From assembly GCF_004023665.1 (NCBI RefSeq), contig NZ_SAUF01000001.1:1412501-1476500 (forward strand): a DNA stretch of 64,000 nt. Direction: 5' to 3'. Below are positions 61,314 through 64,000 of this stretch, one piece after another. The stretch is from Afifella aestuarii. GTDB taxonomy: Bacteria; Pseudomonadota; Alphaproteobacteria; Rhizobiales; Afifellaceae. The notes below the pieces were generated by a model, which searched no databases, was not told the DNA's origin, and saw only the letters and a program-made list of their open reading frames with translations. A program made the position numbers and the translations under genes. The first letter of the stretch is position 1; every line of letters starts with the position of its first letter.

Positions 61314-63080
61314 CTATGACCGGAGATCGCTCTCCCTCGTCTCGCCGGCATCTTTGGTGCTGTCGGCGCTTCGTGCTTGCAGGTGGCGAACGGCGCTTTC
61401 CGGTGTGCGACCGAAGCGTGTCTGCGGCGGTCGAACGCCGTGGGTGAAAAGTGTGCGCCGGATTGCCGGGGAGGTGCCCGTGATGAAGAGTTCGACGCCT
61501 GCCTGGTGAGCCTTGCGCGCTGCGCCGGCAATGGTGTTGGCGGCCGTCGAATCGAGAACCGGCACGGCCGAAAAATCGAGGATGAGCGCTTTTCGCTGAT
61601 CGGCGATGCGGTCGAGGACGGCGCCGACGGTCGATGCCGCGCCGAAGAAGAAGGCGCCCGAGATACGGTAGACGACGATGTCGGGATCGGTGACGAGGCT
61701 CGGATCGTAGGGAACGCGTTCGCGAGAGCTGTCTGCCACATCCGGATCGATAAGCGGCGTCTGGTATTCCACCGTGATCGTCTTGGCCATGCGGTTGATG
61801 AACAGCATGGCGCCGAGTGCGAAGCCGACCACGATGCCTTCGGTGAGATCGCGGAAGACGGTGAGAAGAAACGTCGCCAGGAGAACAAGGGCGTCGCCGC
61901 GGGAGGATCTGATCAAGGCCGCGAAAGCGTGCTTCTCGATCATGTTCCAAGCGACGACGACGAGCACACCGGCAAGGGCCGGCAGCGGAATATAGGCCGC
62001 AAGCGGGGCGGCCAGCAGCATGAAGAGAAGCAAAAAGACCGAATGCGCCATGCCGGCGATCGGACCGCGCGCGCCGGCGCGGACATTGGTGGCCGTGCGG
62101 GCGATTGTGCCGGTTGCCGGCACGCCGCCGAAAAGGGAAGCGAAGATATTGGCCGTGCCCTGGGCGGCCAGTTCGCAATTGGAGCGGTGGCGGCGCCCGG
62201 TCATGCCGTCGGCGACGACCGCAGAAAGAAGGGATTCGATCGCTCCGAGAAGCGCGAAGGCAAGCGCACTCGGCAGCACGTCCTGGATTTTCTCAAGCGA
62301 CAGAGACGGCAGGGACGGCATCGGAAGCGTGCGCGGAATGCCGCCGAAGCGGCTGCCGATCGTCTCGACGGGAAGGCCGATGGCGAGCGCCAGAAGCGAT
62401 GCGATGACCACCGCCATGAGCATTCCGGGCCAGCCGGGCCGCCAGCGCTTCGCCAGAACGATGATGGCCACCGTTACAACCGCGAGAAGGAGGGCTGCGG
62501 GGCTTGCCGTCGGCACCGCGGCGGCGAGCACTTCGAGCTTGTCGAGGATCGGCCCGGGCTCCGGACCGGAGAGGGTGAGGCCGAGAAAATCCTTCAGCTG
62601 GCTCGTGAAGATGATGATGCCGATGCCGGCCGTGAACCCGACCGTGACCGGGTAGGGAATGAATTTGATGTAGGTGCCAAGGCGCAGAAAACCGGCGATG
62701 ACGAGAAAGATGCCGGAAATGAGCGTGGCGAGGAGGAGCCCGTCGATGCCGTGCTGCTGCACGGTCGTCGCGACGAGAACGATGAAGGCTCCGGCCGGGC
62801 CGCCGATCTGAAAGCGGCTGCCGCCGAGCATCGAAATGAGGAAGCCGCCGACGATCGCCGTATAGAGCCCGCGGTCGGGGGTGACGCCGCAGGCGATCGC
62901 AATCGCCATCGAGAGCGGCAGGGCGACGATCGCAACCGTGAGGCCGGCGACGAGGTCGCTCTTCAATGCCGTCAGCCCGTAACCTTCACGCAGAACGGTG
63001 ATGAGCTTCGGCGTGAACAATTCGGCGAAACTCGGCTCGGCGAAATCGACGGGAATGCGCTTGTCGGCGGGAGTGGTCAT
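61314..63080 (-). CDS. SulP family anion transporter with STAS domain
   Basis: 588 residues. About 12 membrane helices begin near residue 35 (LVAGLTVAIVALPLSMAIAI), with FQIGGPAGAFIVLV and the conserved central SulP region LVATTVQQHG. A C-terminal cytoplasmic STAS domain (LILDFSAVPVLDSTAANTIA) follows. SulP members move sulfate, bicarbonate or other anions, and the substrate here is unknown. The start MTTPADKR is chosen; the upstream extension is poor. Confidence 0.92.
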   Translation of the reverse strand: MTTPADKRIPVDFAEPSFAELFTPKLITVLREGYGLTALKSDLVAGLTVAIVALPLSMAIAIACGVTPDRGLYTAIVGGFLISMLGGSRFQIGGPAGAFIVLVATTVQQHGIDGLLLATLISGIFLVIAGFLRLGTYIKFIPYPVTVGFTAGIGIIIFTSQLKDFLGLTLSGPEPGPILDKLEVLAAAVPTASPAALLLAVVTVAIIVLAKRWRPGWPGMLMAVVIASLLALAIGLPVETIGSRFGGIPRTLPMPSLPSLSLEKIQDVLPSALAFALLGAIESLLSAVVADGMTGRRHRSNCELAAQGTANIFASLFGGVPATGTIARTATNVRAGARGPIAGMAHSVFLLLFMLLAAPLAAYIPLPALAGVLVVVAWNMIEKHAFAALIRSSRGDALVLLATFLLTVFRDLTEGIVVGFALGAMLFINRMAKTITVEYQTPLIDPDVADSSRERVPYDPSLVTDPDIVVYRISGAFFFGAASTVGAVLDRIADQRKALILDFSAVPVLDSTAANTIAGAARKAHQAGVELFITGTSPAIRRTLFTHGVRPPQTRFGRTPESAVRHLQARSADSTKDAGETRESDLRS

Positions 63081-63390
63081 GGAACGCGGCTGGTGAAAGG
63101 GACCTGCATACGCCCTTGGGCGGCCTCCGCAATCCAATTTTCGTCGGAGGCGGGTCTTCGTACTGGCTGATGTCGCAAGCGGTGTGGGACGTTGCGGCGG
63201 GAACGAAAGGGATGACCCGCAACAGGGTGGATCACGCGAAACCTCTCAATCGGGATGCTTATCCCACGGCAGTTGAGGTAGCCTCGATGTGCGGCGGTTG
63301 CCGCGGTCTGCAGGGCCGCTCTGCACACCCTTGCCATTGACCCGCTCAATGCCGCGCAATAGAGCGACGAAAAGGATCGGCGGAGTACCT
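63081..63390. other. Divergent promoter region between SulP and kdsD genes
   Basis: The 310-base gap shows no supported ORF. A plus-strand TTGACC (63337-63342), 17 bases, TAGAGC (63360-63365) could be the kdsD promoter. The sulP-like gene must use a promoter on the opposite strand in the same gap. Confidence 0.4.
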
Positions 63391-64000
63391 ATGTTGAAGC
63401 TCGCAGCCACCTCCCACGACGCGCTCGATGCCTCGATCAAGAAGACGATCGAGATCGCTGCCGCAGGTCTTGGCGAGGTGCAGAACCAGATTTCCGAGGG
63501 GCCGCTCGGCGACCAGATCGAAAGCGCCGTGCGTTTGATCTTGTCTCTCAAAGGCCGTGTCATGGTAGCCGGCATCGGCAAGAGCGGCCATATCGGTCGC
63601 AAGATCGCGGCGACGCTCGCCTCGACCGGAACGCCGGCCTATTTCGTGCATCCGACCGAAGCAAGCCACGGCGATCTCGGCATGATCACGCGCGAAGACG
63701 CGATCCTGGGCCTCTCCTGGTCGGGAGAGACCACGGAATTCGCAAGCCTTCTCGCCTATTCCGAACGCTTCTCCGTTCCTTTGATCGCGCTCACCTCGGG
63801 CGGACATTCGACGCTTGCGAAGGCGGCCTCGATCCCGATCATCCTGCCGAAGGTGACGGAGGCTTGTCCGCATGGGCTCGCGCCGACGACGTCGACGCTC
63901 ATTCAGCTTGCCGTGGGCGATGCGATCGCCATGGCGCTCCTGGAGGCGCGCTCTTTCGGAGCGCAGGACTTCAAGGTCTTTCATCCGGGCGGGCAGATCG
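63391..64000 (+). CDS. kdsD: Arabinose-5-phosphate isomerase (KdsD/KpsF), C-terminus outside window
   Basis: The reading frame opens at ATG 63391 and is still open at the window edge (about 203 codons visible). The SIS domain is present: VMVAGIGKSGHIGRKIAATL, TEASHGDLGM, LSWSGETTEFASLL, ALTSGGHSTL and ACPHGLAPTTSTLIQLAVGD, followed by FHPGG. It converts ribulose-5-phosphate to arabinose-5-phosphate for KDO in LPS. The tandem CBS domains expected next are beyond the edge. Confidence 0.92.
   Translation, partial: MLKLAATSHDALDASIKKTIEIAAAGLGEVQNQISEGPLGDQIESAVRLILSLKGRVMVAGIGKSGHIGRKIAATLASTGTPAYFVHPTEASHGDLGMITREDAILGLSWSGETTEFASLLAYSERFSVPLIALTSGGHSTLAKAASIPIILPKVTEACPHGLAPTTSTLIQLAVGDAIAMALLEARSFGAQDFKVFHPGGQI

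Noticed and set aside
1-64000. Prophage, transposon or CRISPR
   Set aside because: No integrase, transposase, cas gene or spaced direct repeats were found; gene content is chromosomal and ordered.

Overview
This 64 kb, high-GC, densely coded window comes from the chromosome of an alphaproteobacterium, most likely a Hyphomicrobiales (Rhizobiales) purple bacterium. The evidence is the gene order (yfgM-bamB-der; rpsF-rpsR-rplI beside dnaB-alr-radA-cvpA-purF; fabD-fabG-acpP-fabF-mltG-yicC-gmk; lptF-lptG-lptD-surA-pdxA-rsmA; rplM-rpsI), long alphaproteobacterial forms of several proteins, and a complete pioABC-type phototrophic iron oxidation operon. The genus cannot be fixed from sequence alone. 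No rRNA, tRNA, CRISPR array, insertion sequence or prophage was seen.

Layout. 1-5.4 kb: small envelope and stress genes (a secreted CAP-domain protein cut by the window edge, an EF-hand protein with GMGQ repeats, cytochrome b561, a PH-domain membrane protein, a small methyltransferase, a YciF-like ferritin-fold protein). 5.4-10.6 kb: NnrU, panB, and the outer-membrane biogenesis/ribosome assembly block yfgM-bamB-der. 10.6-17.6 kb, minus strand: a probable operon dnaB-alr-radA-cvpA-purF-SDR. 17.8-19.2 kb: rpsF-rpsR-rplI. 19.5-28.9 kb, plus strand: a large MscS channel, then fatty acid synthesis (fabD, fabG, acpP, fabF), mltG, yicC and gmk. 28.9-36.5 kb, minus strand: lptF-lptG-lptD-surA-pdxA-rsmA with ATGA/GTGA overlaps, so LPS transport, outer-membrane chaperone, vitamin B6 and rRNA methylation are co-transcribed. 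36.6-40.1 kb: pepA-holC and a CYTH-CHAD pair. 40.2-41.8 kb: a divergent argP/argO regulator-exporter pair.

41.9-45.8 kb is the standout: on the minus strand, a periplasmic decaheme c-type cytochrome (PioA/MtrA), an outer-membrane beta-barrel (PioB/MtrB) and a Tat-exported high-potential iron-sulfur protein (PioC), closed by an intrinsic terminator. It is preceded by an unusually AT-rich leader with a TTGACA promoter and a perfect 8-2-8 palindrome close to the pioA start. The three proteins form an extracellular electron uptake chain: Fe(II) or a solid donor is oxidised at the outer membrane, electrons cross through PioA inside PioB, and PioC carries them over the periplasm toward the photosynthetic reaction centre or other acceptors.

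46.5-64 kb: an ABC-F ATPase, dimethylarginine hydrolase and an agmatinase-family enzyme, rplM-rpsI, small housekeeping genes, metY, ndk, and oxyR with a probable divergent small RNA gene ending in a strong plus-strand terminator. Next come an AbrB-type membrane protein, a nitronate monooxygenase, and a two-gene unit in which a GGDEF-EAL protein is followed by a stand-alone BLUF blue-light sensor. A SulP transporter and the start of kdsD (plus strand, cut by the window edge) complete the window.
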